From the NCBI GenBank assembly GCA_964500805.1, contig CAZCQH010000022.1:1-64000 (forward strand): a DNA stretch of 64,000 nt. Reading direction: 5' to 3'. The DNA comes from Ga0077555 sp964500805. GTDB lineage: Bacteria; Pseudomonadota; Alphaproteobacteria; Rhizobiales; Hyphomicrobiaceae. How positions within the stretch are numbered: the first letter of the stretch is position 1; every line of letters begins with the position of its first letter. Position numbers and translations under genes: made by a program. This document shows positions 1 to 8,573 of the stretch, one piece after another. Under the pieces are notes generated by a model, which had not been told where the DNA came from, searched no databases, and saw only the letters and a list, made by a program, of their open reading frames with translations.

Positions 1-15
1 CGCGCAAGCACCCCC

Positions 16-1182
16 TCAATAACTCCGCGGCATCCCGAGCACCCGCTCCGCGATGAAGCTTAGGATCAGCTGCGGCGACACCGGCGCGATCCGCGTCAGC
101 ATCACCTCGCGCATGTAGCGCTCCACGTTGAACTCCTTGGCATAGCCGAAGCCGCCGTGCGTCATCACCGCCTGCTGGCACGCCTTGAACCCGGCCTCCG
201 CCGAGAGATACTTCGCCGCGTTCGATTCCGCCCCGCACGAAAGGCCCTGGTCGTAGCGCCACGCCGCGTTCATCGTCATCAGCTGCGCCGCCTGCAGCTC
301 CATCCATGCCTCGGCGAGTGGATGCTGCACGCCCTGGTTCTGTCCGATCGGCCGTCCGAACACGATCCGCTCCTGCGCATACTTCGACGCTTTCTCGATC
401 GCGACCAGCCCTAGTCCCACCGCTTCCGCTGCAATCAGGATGCGCTCCGGGTTCATGCCATGCAGGATGTACTCGAACCCCTTCCCCTCCTCGCCGATCC
501 GGTCCTCGAACGGCACCTCGAAGTTGTCGAAGAACACCTGGTTCGAATCGACCGACTTGCGCCCCATCTTCTCGATCTCGCGCACCTCCACCCGCTTGCG
601 ATCGATGGTCGTGTAGAACAGCGACAGCCCCTCGGTCTTCTTCTTCACCTGGTCGGCGGGCGTCGTCCGCGCCAGCAGCAGCATTTTCTCGGCCACCTGC
701 GCCGTCGAGATCCACACCTTCTGCCCGTTGACCACATAGCGGTCGTTCTTGCGATCCGCGCGTGTCTTCAGCTGCGTCGTGTCGAGACCCGTGTTGGGCT
801 CTGTCACCGCGAAGCAGGACTTCTCCTTGCCCGCCACCAGCGGCGGCAGCATGCGCTGCTTCTGCTCTTCTGTGCCGAACACCACCACCGGGTTCAACCC
901 GAAGATGTTCATGTGCACAGACGAGCAGCCCTGCATGCCCGCCCCCGATTGCGCGACGGCCTGCATCATGACAGCCGCTTCCTGAATGCCGAGCCCCGAG
1001 CCGCCGAACTCCTCCGGAATGCAGATGCCGAGCCAGCCGCCGTCGGCCAGCGCCTTATGGAAATCGTGCGGGAATCCGCCCTCCTGGTCACGCTCGCGCC
1101 AGTAGTCCTCGGTGAATCGCGCGCAGACCTGCGCAACACCATCACGAACATTGTCCTGCTCTGGCGTGAAGTTGAAATCCAT
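16..1182 (-). CDS. acyl-CoA dehydrogenase
   Basis: FAD-dependent acyl-CoA dehydrogenase of 388 residues, expected to oxidise a CoA thioester and pass electrons to ETF. The N-terminal all-alpha domain, the middle beta domain with the FAD-contact motif CFAVTEPNTG (about 123-132) and a KVWIS motif (about 155-159), and the C-terminal helical domain with GGFGYAKE are all visible. Glu246 in NPERI sits where isovaleryl-CoA and long-chain enzymes carry the catalytic base, while the usual YEGT motif near the C-terminus is absent. I chose the ATG at 1182 (MDFNFTPEQ) because the upstream in-frame extension is arginine-rich and non-homologous in style. The acyl chain specificity cannot be read from the sequence. 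Confidence 0.92.
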   Translation of the reverse strand: MDFNFTPEQDNVRDGVAQVCARFTEDYWRERDQEGGFPHDFHKALADGGWLGICIPEEFGGSGLGIQEAAVMMQAVAQSGAGMQGCSSVHMNIFGLNPVVVFGTEEQKQRMLPPLVAGKEKSCFAVTEPNTGLDTTQLKTRADRKNDRYVVNGQKVWISTAQVAEKMLLLARTTPADQVKKKTEGLSLFYTTIDRKRVEVREIEKMGRKSVDSNQVFFDNFEVPFEDRIGEEGKGFEYILHGMNPERILIAAEAVGLGLVAIEKASKYAQERIVFGRPIGQNQGVQHPLAEAWMELQAAQLMTMNAAWRYDQGLSCGAESNAAKYLSAEAGFKACQQAVMTHGGFGYAKEFNVERYMREVMLTRIAPVSPQLILSFIAERVLGMPRSY

Positions 1183-1361
1183 CCTTCGGCACTCCCTGGA
1201 ATCTGTGAGCCGCGAGATGCGAGCGCGTCCTCGCTCGCCACGCGTGAAGTTCGGTTGCGAGCTTAGCAATGCGCTGCGCTCGCCGCGAGCGGTGCATGTT
1301 TGCAACAATTGCCTGCCATTCTGACTCCAGAGAGCAAGGCAACGAACTGAATTCGCTTGAA

Positions 1362-1377
1362 TTAACCTCTTGTTAAC
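1362..1377 (+). promoter_or_regulatory. perfect CtrA binding site (TTAA-N7-TTAAC)
   Basis: TTAA at 1362-1365 and TTAAC at 1373-1377 are separated by exactly seven bases, the full consensus for the alphaproteobacterial cell-cycle regulator CtrA. It lies between the divergent acyl-CoA dehydrogenase (start 1182) and the small basic protein gene (start 1479), about 100 bp upstream of the latter. Binding is inferred from the motif only. Confidence 0.6.
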
Positions 1378-1478
1378 CTGCCCCGCCAAAGCTGATTCTA
1401 GCAAGGATTCCCGATTCGTCCGGGCAGACAAGTCGGAGGTCCGCGCTGAAAACTGGGTCCAAACTGAAGGAGACGAGA

Positions 1479-1610
1479 ATGGCTAAGGTTGCCAAGAAGA
1501 CGAAGACGAAGGTCAAGGCGAAGACCAAGAAGACCACCGTGAAGCGCGCCTCCGTGAAGCGCTCCGGCAGCGCCCGTCGCGCCACGAAGGCACGTCGGAA
1601 ATCTCGCTGA
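1479..1610 (+). CDS. small histone-like Lys/Arg-rich protein
   Basis: A 43-residue protein beginning MAKVAKKTKTKVKAKTKK and ending in an Arg-rich tail (RRATKARRKSR). About half the residues are Lys or Arg, with Ala, Thr, Val and Ser between them and no acidic residue, as in histone H1/Hc1-like tails of bacteria. A strong ribosome site (AAGGAGA) lies 7 bases before the ATG. Nucleic-acid binding is inferred from composition; no fold can be assigned. The gene stands alone downstream of a perfect CtrA box, so cell-cycle control is plausible. It is easily missed by annotation because of its length. Confidence 0.75.
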   Translation: MAKVAKKTKTKVKAKTKKTTVKRASVKRSGSARRATKARRKSR

Positions 1611-1692
1611 ATATCCCGATTAGGTCGTGCGAGCCTCGCAAGGGGAGCGCCGACCCGTAGGATGCCTCGGCTGGCGCCGCTGCAGCGGTGAC

Positions 1693-1721
1693 CGGCCGAT
1701 CGCATTTTTGGGCCGCTTTTT
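1693..1721 (+). terminator. possible weak terminator after the basic protein gene
   Basis: CGGCC at 1693-1697 pairs with GGCCG at 1711-1715, followed by a five-T run at 1717-1721. A larger inverted repeat (GTGACC ... GGTCAC) surrounds it. The stem is short, so this is tentative. Confidence 0.3.
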
Positions 1722-1861
1722 CGTGGGCCGCTGGTCACTCTCCGTTGCATTGCCGGGCACGCACACATAGGTTGCCGCAGCAAGAGTCGAGGCTGAACCG
1801 TATGCCTCACGCGATGAGGCGCAGCATTTTGCGCCCACAGCCTGCAACCGGATACCGCCCC

Positions 1862-3481
1862 ATGTCTGCCCCCATGTCAGCCGCCGAGATCGCCGCCGCC
1901 CGTGAAGCCCGCGCTTGGCCCTTCGAGGAGGCCCGCCGCCTGATCCAGCGCCTCGATAAAATTCCGGGTGGCAAGGACAAGACCGTCATTTTCGAGACCG
2001 GCTACGGCCCCTCGGGCCTGCCCCACATCGGAACTTTCGGCGAGGTCGCGCGGACCAGCATGGTCCGCCACGCGTTCGAAGTGCTCACCGAGGGCCGCCG
2101 CAAAACGCGCCTGATCTGCTTTTCCGACGACATGGATGGCTTCCGCAAGGTGCCGGGCAATGTGCCCAATCAGGCCATGCTCGCGAACTTCATCGACACG
2201 CCGCTCACCAGCGTCCCCGACCCATTCTCGAATGAGCATCCAAGTTTTGCGCACCACAACAACGCGCGCCTGCGCCGTTTCCTCGATCAGTTCGGCTTCG
2301 AGTACGAGTTTTTCTCGGCGACCGAGGTCTATAAGTCCGGCGCCATGGACCAGACGCTCCTCCAGATGCTCGAGGTGTACGACAAGGTGATGGAGATCAT
2401 CCTCCCCACCCTCGGCCCCGAGCGGCAGGCCACCTATTCGCCCTTTCTGCCCATCAGCCCCAAAACCGGCAAGGTTCTCTACGTCCCGATGGTCGAGCGC
2501 CACCCGAAGCAGGGCACCGTCGTCTATGTCGACCCCGAGACCAGCAAGAAGGTCGAGACGAAAGTCACCGGCGGCGCAGTCAAGTGCCAGTGGAAGGCCG
2601 ACTGGGCGCTCCGTTGGACCGCGCTCGGCGTCGACTACGAGATGGCCGGCAAGGACCTGATCGACAGCGTCACACTCTCATCGAAGATCTGCCGCGCGCT
2701 CGGCGGCACCCCGCCCGAGGGTTTCAATTACGAGCTCTTCCTCGACGACAAGGGCCAGAAGATCTCCAAATCCAAGGGCAATGGCCTCACCATCGAGGAA
2801 TGGCTCAAATACGCGAGCCCCGAGAGCCTTTCACTCTTCATGTTTCAGAAGCCGAAGGCGGCCAAGCGCCTCTATTTCGACGTCATCCCGCGCGCCGTCG
2901 ACGAATATCTGCAGTTCATCGCCGCCTACCCGGGCCAGGAGGACAAGCAGAAGCTCGACAATCCCGCCTGGCACATCCACGCCGGCCATCCGCCCGCCGC
3001 CGAGCTGCCGATCACCTTCGGCCTGATGCTCAATCTCGTCTCGGCCTCGAACGCGCACGACAAGGGCGTGCTGTGGGGCTTCATGCGCCGCCTCGCGCCC
3101 GACGCGACGCCCGCGAAGTATCCTCTGCTCGACCACCTCGCCGGCTACGCCATCGCCTACTACGACGACTTCGTGAAGCCGACGAAGAAGTTCCGCGCCG
3201 CAACCGAGCAGGAAGCTGCCGCACTCGAAGCGCTCGACAAAGGCCTCGCTGCCGCGCCAGCCAACGCCAGGGCCGAAGATCTGCAGAACATCGTCTACGA
3301 AGCCGGCAAGACCAATGGCTTCGCGGAGAACCTGCGCGCCTGGTTCCAGGCGATCTACGAAGTGCTGCTCGGACAGTCCCAAGGCCCCCGCTTCGGCTCC
3401 TTCATCGAGCTCTACGGCATCCCCGAAACTCGCGCCCTGATCCAAAAAGGCCTCTCCGGCTCCCTCGCCAAGGCGGCGTAA
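1862..3481 (+). CDS. lysK: lysyl-tRNA synthetase, class I
   Basis: Charges tRNA-Lys in the cytoplasm. The 539-residue protein has the class I Rossmann signatures: PHIG (residues 54-57, the HIGH motif) in GYGPSGLPHIG and KISKS (residues 300-304, the KMSKS motif). Class I LysRS is characteristic of archaea, spirochaetes and most alphaproteobacteria, in place of the class II enzyme of other bacteria. I chose the ATG at 1862 (MSAPMSAAEI) because the upstream in-frame residues resemble translated non-coding DNA; the ATG at 1874 (second Met) is an alternative. Length agrees with the family (about 520-550). It is followed 72 bp later by the higBA pair. Confidence 0.96.
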   Translation: MSAPMSAAEIAAAREARAWPFEEARRLIQRLDKIPGGKDKTVIFETGYGPSGLPHIGTFGEVARTSMVRHAFEVLTEGRRKTRLICFSDDMDGFRKVPGNVPNQAMLANFIDTPLTSVPDPFSNEHPSFAHHNNARLRRFLDQFGFEYEFFSATEVYKSGAMDQTLLQMLEVYDKVMEIILPTLGPERQATYSPFLPISPKTGKVLYVPMVERHPKQGTVVYVDPETSKKVETKVTGGAVKCQWKADWALRWTALGVDYEMAGKDLIDSVTLSSKICRALGGTPPEGFNYELFLDDKGQKISKSKGNGLTIEEWLKYASPESLSLFMFQKPKAAKRLYFDVIPRAVDEYLQFIAAYPGQEDKQKLDNPAWHIHAGHPPAAELPITFGLMLNLVSASNAHDKGVLWGFMRRLAPDATPAKYPLLDHLAGYAIAYYDDFVKPTKKFRAATEQEAAALEALDKGLAAAPANARAEDLQNIVYEAGKTNGFAENLRAWFQAIYEVLLGQSQGPRFGSFIELYGIPETRALIQKGLSGSLAKAA

Positions 3482-3553
3482 GGCGGCGGAAACACAGTCT
3501 TGACGCCGTGACGTTAGAGGGCTATGTAAAGAACGTCTTTACATGGATGCTCG

Positions 3554-3832
3554 ATGCGATTTCGAGACGGAACATTAAGGCGCTTTTGGAAAAATGGACG
3601 CGCCAAGGGCATCGACCCACGTTCCGAAGAACATCTGAAGGATCTCCTCTCGGCATTGGATGCGGCGACGTCCCCGACGGACATGGCTGTGCCGGGATGG
3701 GATTTCCATCCATTGAAAGGTGATCGGAAAGGACAATATGCAGTCGAAGTTCGAGGACTCTTTCGCTTGGTATTCGAGTGGGCGGACGGGGAGGCGATTC
3801 GCGTGAGGCAGGAGGACTACCATGGAAAGTGA
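3554..3832 (+). CDS. higB: HigB-type mRNA interferase toxin
   Basis: A 92-residue RelE/HigB superfamily toxin, expected to cleave ribosome-bound mRNA when free of antitoxin. Family hallmarks are the central SPTDMAVPGWDFHPLKGD segment, the GLFRLVFEW strand and the terminal QEDYH motif. It starts at ATG 3554, slightly shorter at the N-terminus than typical HigB. The last 11 bases overlap the start of the antitoxin gene (ATG at 3822), the usual toxin-first translational coupling of higBA. Base composition is lower in GC than the flanking lysK, consistent with horizontal acquisition. Promoter autoregulation by HigA is expected from the family. Confidence 0.93.
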   Translation: MRFRDGTLRRFWKNGRAKGIDPRSEEHLKDLLSALDAATSPTDMAVPGWDFHPLKGDRKGQYAVEVRGLFRLVFEWADGEAIRVRQEDYHGK

Positions 3833-4415
3833 CGAGTTGGCTGGCCGGCCCGGCTTTCGCCCGTCGCATCCCGGGCGGATATTGCGTCGCAGTATCGACG
3901 CGATGGGCCTCACGATAGAGGCGTTCGCCGATCATATTGGCGTTACCCGGCAAACGGTTCATTCTATTTTGGCAGAACGCAGCAGGGTTTCAGCTGATGT
4001 TGCCGCCCGGATTGGCCGAGCTCTCGGCACATCGGGACAGTTCTGGCTGAATTTGCAGAGCAAGCATGATGTCTGGGCGGTTGAAGATATACCCGAGATC
4101 CGCGTTATCACGAATTTGGTCGCCCTGAAGCGCGGCCATCTTGAGGTATCAAGAAGGGATGTGGTTGCTCGCTCAAGGTATGAAAGCACGGGCAAGAAGG
4201 TCGCGTCAGCCGCGTCGAAGATCCTGCATAGCAAGTCAGCGAGCGCCGCTGAAAAGGCCGTCGCGGCATCTGCACTGACTCAGTTTAAGTCCAAGAGGGA
4301 AGCGACAGGAAAGGTGGTTGCATCGAACGCAGCCAAGATCTTGAAAGACCCGAAGGCGACCAAGCATGCCAAGTCGGTCGCAGCTTCTGCGCTAACTCAA
4401 AAACGAAAGAAGTAA
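3822..4415 (+). CDS. higA: HigA-type antitoxin with extra C-terminal repeat domain
   Basis: The first roughly 105 of 197 residues are a standard HigA/XRE antitoxin: PSHPGRILRR, an HTH (about 31-68, AFADHIGVTRQTVHSIL) and the SGQFWLNLQSKHDVW motif. It would neutralise HigB and repress the operon. Residues 122-154 and 161-193 are two 33-residue repeats, TGKKVASAASKIL...AASALTQ and TGKVVASNAAKIL...AASALTQ, ending in a KRKK tail. This doubles the usual HigA length. Similar Lys/Ala/Ser-rich repeats occur, as I recall, as tails on unrelated rhizobial proteins; their function is unknown. Translationally coupled to higB by an 11-base overlap. Confidence 0.92.
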   Translation: MESDELAGRPGFRPSHPGRILRRSIDAMGLTIEAFADHIGVTRQTVHSILAERSRVSADVAARIGRALGTSGQFWLNLQSKHDVWAVEDIPEIRVITNLVALKRGHLEVSRRDVVARSRYESTGKKVASAASKILHSKSASAAEKAVAASALTQFKSKREATGKVVASNAAKILKDPKATKHAKSVAASALTQKRKK

Positions 4416-4587
4416 TTCAAATACTGGCCAATTGAGGCATGCGGCAGCATCCAACGAAACCCTGTGTGCCCGCCGCTGCACCCTGGCATGACGCAAGTCA
4501 CCCCGCTCTTTCACCTTGACGCCACCAGCGCCCCGCCCAACCATGCGCGCGATTTGTACCATCGCGCGACAACCGCAAGGACACCCC

Positions 4588-5379
4588 ATGAACCTCGACC
4601 TCCAAGGCAAATCCGTCCTCGTTACCGGCGGCAATCGCGGCATTGGCCTCGCCATCGCGCTGGCGTTTGCCGAGGAAGGCGCCAACGTCGCGATTTGCGG
4701 CCGCGACAAGGGTGCCCTCGCGGAAGGCGAGGCAAAGATCGCCGCCAAGGGCGTGAAAGCGAAAGCCGTCGCCACTGACCTCTTCACCGCCGCTGGCTGC
4801 AATGCCGCGGTCGCAGCTCCGGTGGAAGCCTTCGGCAGCCTCGACATCCTGGTCAACAATGCTTCGACCGCCGTCAGCGGCAACATCGAGACGCTCAACG
4901 ACGACCAGCTCATGGAGCGCCTCAACGGCAAGACGCTGGCCTACATGCGCTGCTGCCGCGCCGCGCTGCCGCATCTCCGGAAGTCGTCGCGCGGCCGCGT
5001 TATTTGCATCGGCGGCACCGCCTCGCGCACCGGTGGCGACACCGCCCTGCCGAGCGCGCTGGGTAACTCGGCGATCTCCGCCTTCATCAAGCAGTTCGCC
5101 AATATGGTTGCGGCCCAGGGCATCACCGCCAACGTCGTCCACCCGCCCTTCACCAAGACCGACCGCTATCCAGCGCGCCGCGCGGCTCTCGCCAAGCAGC
5201 TCGGCGTCAGCGAGGCCGAGGCCGACAAGCGATACGCGGCCCAGTTCCCGATCGGCCGCATCGTCGAGCCGTCGGACATCGCGCCGATGGTGCTCTTCCT
5301 GGCGTCGCCGCACGCTTCCGCAATCACCGGCCAGAACATCGCCATCGATGGCGGCTCGACCCCGGGCATCTTCTACTGA
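4588..5379 (+). CDS. SDR-family protein lacking the canonical YxxxK pair
   Basis: A 263-residue Rossmann-fold short-chain dehydrogenase/reductase. The nucleotide-binding motif TGGNRGIG (13-20), the NNAS motif (about 90-93) and a C-terminal GQNIAIDGGS are present, so NAD(P) binding is likely. Where active SDRs have Tyr-x-x-x-Lys this one reads LGNSAISAF, so both catalytic residues appear replaced. It may act on an unusual substrate with a different acid or have lost redox activity. I chose ATG 4588 because it places the Rossmann strand 10 residues in. It converges with the SPFH gene, 66 bp apart. Confidence 0.88.
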   Translation: MNLDLQGKSVLVTGGNRGIGLAIALAFAEEGANVAICGRDKGALAEGEAKIAAKGVKAKAVATDLFTAAGCNAAVAAPVEAFGSLDILVNNASTAVSGNIETLNDDQLMERLNGKTLAYMRCCRAALPHLRKSSRGRVICIGGTASRTGGDTALPSALGNSAISAFIKQFANMVAAQGITANVVHPPFTKTDRYPARRAALAKQLGVSEAEADKRYAAQFPIGRIVEPSDIAPMVLFLASPHASAITGQNIAIDGGSTPGIFY

Positions 5380-5445
5380 TCATCCAGCACGCCGCCGCAG
5401 CAGCTCGAGAACTCCCTCGAGCGCCATGTCGCAATGATCGGATGA

Positions 5446-6441
5446 TCAACGCCCTTGACCCGCAGCGCCGCTTGCGGGCCTCGCTGGTGCCTGCCCGCTC
5501 GCGTTTGGCGTGGCGCCCGTCGCCTGCGCCCCACCCTGTCCAGCCAGCGACCACATTGTAGTCGCGCCGGCGTCGCCGCCCATGAACGTGGTCGGAAACG
5601 TGCCGCTCCAGCGCTCCACCTTCTTGTACTCGACGACCAGCGGGTTCTGCGCCAGCGCCGCCCCCATCACGCGGATTGCCTCGGCCTGCGCATCGCCCTG
5701 CACCTTGATCTCGTAGGCGCGCCCATCGGCGCGTGCCTTGTCGGCATCGCGCTGCGCTTCCGCCGACTGTGTCACTTGCGTCGAGGTGAGCTTCTGCCTG
5801 TCGAGCACGAATTTCTCCGTCTCCGCTTGCTCGCGCGCCACCTGTTTGTCGCGGATCGCCTTTGTATACTCCGGCGGAAATCCGATGTTGACGATCGAGA
5901 AGCCGGTGATCTGCACGTCGTCGGGCATCCGCTCCTCGAACGCCCTCTTTGATAGATCGCGATACTCGACGCGCTTCCTGAGCAGATCGTTGACCGTGTA
6001 GCGGCTCGTCACGCCCTTCACCGCATCGTTCAAGCGCGGCAGGATGATGCGCTTCTCGAACTGGTCGAGCGAGCCGAACTGCACGTAGAGGTCCTTCACC
6101 TGACTGCGCTTCACCAGCCAGTTCACCGTCACCTTGATCGGCAGCTCCAGCGGGTCCTGCGAAGCGGCATCGAGGTCCATCGAAAAGGCGCGTTCGCGCA
6201 CCTCCATCTCCTCGACCGTGTCGGCATAGGGAATTTTGTAGTGCAGCCCCGGGTCCACGACGTCGATCACATTGCCGAACCGCTTCACGATCCCGACATG
6301 GCCCGCATCGATTCGGTAGACGCTGAGCCAGGCCGCCCCGGCAAGCAGGGCCGCGGCGACGATTGCGATGCGCGGCGTTCGCCCGATGCCCGGTAGCTGG
6401 GGCGGCGTCGGCAACTGCGCTGTCGGAAACGGCGACTTCAT
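5446..6441 (-). CDS. SPFH/Band 7 membrane protein (HflC/HflK-like)
   Basis: A 331-residue membrane-anchored protein with one N-terminal transmembrane segment (about 26-43, IAIVAAALLAGAAWLSV), then an SPFH domain (RIDAGHVGIVKRFG...PGLHYKIPYADTVEEMEVRE) and a charged helical region (about 200-270) rich in Ala, Gln, Glu and Arg. HflK/HflC form oligomeric rings around the FtsH protease; prohibitin-like roles in membrane organisation are the alternative. No partner hflK/hflC gene is adjacent, so it may be a stand-alone paralogue. The start is ATG 6441; the sequence beyond it is not protein-like. The C-terminal tail (330-region) is Ala/Gly/Pro-rich. Confidence 0.88.
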   Translation of the reverse strand: MKSPFPTAQLPTPPQLPGIGRTPRIAIVAAALLAGAAWLSVYRIDAGHVGIVKRFGNVIDVVDPGLHYKIPYADTVEEMEVRERAFSMDLDAASQDPLELPIKVTVNWLVKRSQVKDLYVQFGSLDQFEKRIILPRLNDAVKGVTSRYTVNDLLRKRVEYRDLSKRAFEERMPDDVQITGFSIVNIGFPPEYTKAIRDKQVAREQAETEKFVLDRQKLTSTQVTQSAEAQRDADKARADGRAYEIKVQGDAQAEAIRVMGAALAQNPLVVEYKKVERWSGTFPTTFMGGDAGATTMWSLAGQGGAQATGATPNASGQAPARPASGAAGQGR

Positions 6442-6548
6442 GGGATGTCCGTTCAATTCGCAGGCAAATCCGGACGCACGAGCGACACTGGAAGCCGGCC
6501 AAGAAAGAAGGGAGTCTCCGGCACATACTGCGGACTCCGCCGATTCGC

Positions 6549-6563
6549 TTAATGAGCCGTTAA
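6549..6563. promoter_or_regulatory. CtrA-like half-site pair (TTAA-N7-TTAA)
   Basis: TTAA at 6549-6552 and TTAA at 6560-6563 with a seven-base spacer. The base after the second half is G rather than C, so it is a near match to the CtrA consensus. It lies in the 260-bp divergent region between the SPFH gene and the dioxygenase gene. Confidence 0.35.
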
Positions 6564-6701
6564 GAAACTGACTGCCGCAGAAAAGGCGCCACCTAGGCCG
6601 ACCTAGCCGCATCCAGATCATCCGACGCAGTCCGTGTCGCTTCGAGCCGACGTGATGAGCGTCCGCACTGATGTGCATTACGAAATCTTGTTTTGCTGAA
6701 T

Positions 6702-7463
6702 ATGGACATCGCCGCGCCCGCTGCCAATATCTGGCGCATGCCCTCAGCGCACCAAGAGCTCGTCGCAGCGCGCTTACCGCGTCACGGCTTCGCCTTCGTC
6801 GAAGCCGATCGCATGCGCTCGCTTTTCGAGCAAACGGGCTCGCTCACGGATTGGGCAGCCTTTGCCGCGAGCTGGAACGATCTTGGCCTCGACACCTACA
6901 TGGCGGACGGTGGCCGCTATCGCCGCCGGCGCCATGCTGTTTATCGCGCTACTGCTGATGGTAGAATCGAGCGCCAGCCGCATCAGCCCCACTACCAGGG
7001 CCGCGACTACAATCAGTTGAACGGCGGCATTGACCGCTGGTTTGAGCCCGTGACGGACGAAACCGCGGCCAGCGACAGCCTGCAGACGATCCTCGCCTAC
7101 TGCCTCGCCTGCTTTGGTGCTCTCGCGCCCGCGACGCGCGCCTGGCACGTCGAGATCCATCAGTTTCGTATCGAGGCACGCGCCGGCACCGAAGGCCGCC
7201 CCACGCCCGAAGGCATGCATCGCGATGGTGTCGACTACGTGCTCGTGCTCTTGATCGACCGCACCAACATCAAGAGCGGCACCACCACCATCGCCGATCT
7301 CGAGCAGCGTCCGCTGGGGAGCTTCACGCTCACGACGCCGTGCGACGCTGCCATCGTCGACGACAGCCGTGTCTATCATGGCGTTACGCCCGTCGAGCCG
7401 ATCGACCCGTCCGTGCCCGCTCACCGGGACGTGCTCGTCGTCACCTTTCGGAAAGCGCAATAG
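6702..7463 (+). CDS. 2-oxoglutarate/Fe(II) dioxygenase family protein (2OG-Fe_Oxy_2 / BsmA type)
   Basis: A 253-residue protein of the family that includes bacterial L-isoleucine and related amino-acid hydroxylases. The iron ligands are visible as HRDGVDY (His-x-Asp) and a distal His in RVYHGVTPVEP, followed by the conserved HRDVLVVTFRK terminus. It would hydroxylate a small substrate, possibly a free amino acid, using 2-oxoglutarate and O2 in the cytoplasm. An upstream in-frame TTG exists at 6693, but ATG 6702 (MDIAAPAAN) is preferred. It converges with the LysR gene with 27 bp between stops. Substrate not predictable. Confidence 0.82.
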   Translation: MDIAAPAANIWRMPSAHQELVAARLPRHGFAFVEADRMRSLFEQTGSLTDWAAFAASWNDLGLDTYMADGGRYRRRRHAVYRATADGRIERQPHQPHYQGRDYNQLNGGIDRWFEPVTDETAASDSLQTILAYCLACFGALAPATRAWHVEIHQFRIEARAGTEGRPTPEGMHRDGVDYVLVLLIDRTNIKSGTTTIADLEQRPLGSFTLTTPCDAAIVDDSRVYHGVTPVEPIDPSVPAHRDVLVVTFRKAQ

Positions 7464-7490
7464 CGCCCCGGCAGCGTCGCGCCTGCGATC

Positions 7491-8432
7491 TCACGCTGGC
7501 TCGCGCCGCAGCTGCTTCGCCTCGCTGTCCATGCGCGCGACCTCGCTGTGCAGCCACTCGGCGAAAGCGCGGATCTTGGGGCGTTTCTCGAGGCCGTCCG
7601 GGCAGACGATCGTAAAGACGCGGTCGGCCTTCAGCACCAGCTCGAAGGGCTGCACCAGTCGGCCGGTGCGCAAGTCGTCGTGCGCCAGCTCGCACAGCGC
7701 CAGCAGCACGCCGGCGCCCTCCCCCGCCGCCTCCAACGCGTGATCCGAGCTGTTGAACCGTAAGCCCCGCGATAGATCAACGTTGTTGACGCCGGCCGCC
7801 TCAAGCCAATCGATCCAGGTCGGCGTGCCCGGCAGTATTCCGAGCAGGTCGTCGTGAATGAGCGGAGCACGCACCAAATCGGCCGGCGCCTTCAGGTCGA
7901 GCTTCTTGATCAGCTCCGGGCTTGCCACCGGCGTCACGTGGATGTCCATGAGCTTGCGCGACCAGAGCCCGCCTCCGCTGAGCCGGCCATTGTTGCGAAT
8001 CGCGATGTCGACCCCATCCGTAGTGAAGTTCGCGAGCTCCCTCGATGCGGAAACGCGCGCCTCGATCTCCGGATGCGCAATCATGAACCGGTAGAGCCGG
8101 GGTGCCAGCCACTTGGCCGTGAACCCGGGAGGCGCGCTGATCACGAGGATCCGCTCCGAGACGTCCCGGTCCAGGAGGTTCACTGATTGCCGAATTTGCA
8201 GGAACGCCGCGTGCAGCCCGGGGTAAAGCAGCTGCCCGGCAGGCGTCAGCGCGATGCTCCGCGCCTTGCGCTCGAAGAGCTTCTCGCCAAGGAAATCCTC
8301 GAGCCCCTTGATCTGATGGCTGAGCGCGGCAGGCGTCACGGCGAGTTCGTCGGCAGCGCGGGTGAAACTCAGGTGCCGGGCAGTCGCCTCGAAGGCGCGC
8401 AGGGCGTTAAGTGGGGGCAGGGGACGGGGCAT
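7491..8432 (-). CDS. LysR-family transcriptional regulator, GcvA-like
   Basis: A 313-residue regulator with an N-terminal winged HTH (about 6-65, LNALRAFEATARHLSFTRAADEL, then PAALSHQIKGLEDFLG) and the two-lobe periplasmic-binding-like effector domain (about 90-300). The opening PLPPLNALRAFEA and the overall pattern are those of the GcvA subgroup. It is divergent from the small gene at 8574, with palindromes in the 141-bp gap, so that gene and itself are the likeliest targets; the convergent dioxygenase gene might also be linked. The effector is unknown. Confidence 0.93.
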   Translation of the reverse strand: MPRPLPPLNALRAFEATARHLSFTRAADELAVTPAALSHQIKGLEDFLGEKLFERKARSIALTPAGQLLYPGLHAAFLQIRQSVNLLDRDVSERILVISAPPGFTAKWLAPRLYRFMIAHPEIEARVSASRELANFTTDGVDIAIRNNGRLSGGGLWSRKLMDIHVTPVASPELIKKLDLKAPADLVRAPLIHDDLLGILPGTPTWIDWLEAAGVNNVDLSRGLRFNSSDHALEAAGEGAGVLLALCELAHDDLRTGRLVQPFELVLKADRVFTIVCPDGLEKRPKIRAFAEWLHSEVARMDSEAKQLRREPA

Positions 8433-8515
8433 TTGACTTTAGTTTCTCTCAATCAAACGGTGCGAAATGATCGTTTGTTTTCCCTTAAATGGCAATGCAT
8501 ATCTCAATCGTCGAG

Positions 8516-8548
8516 ATGATCATGAGCACCAAAAAACAGATCATGATC
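8516..8548. promoter_or_regulatory. paired palindromes in the LysR divergent region
   Basis: ATGATCAT at 8516-8523 and GATCATGATC at 8539-8548 are two related palindromes about two DNA turns apart, between the divergent LysR gene and the small gene at 8574. Spaced dyads like this are typical operator layout. No experimentally defined consensus is claimed. Confidence 0.35.
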
Positions 8549-8573
8549 GACAGCAAAAACAAGGAGAACGGTC

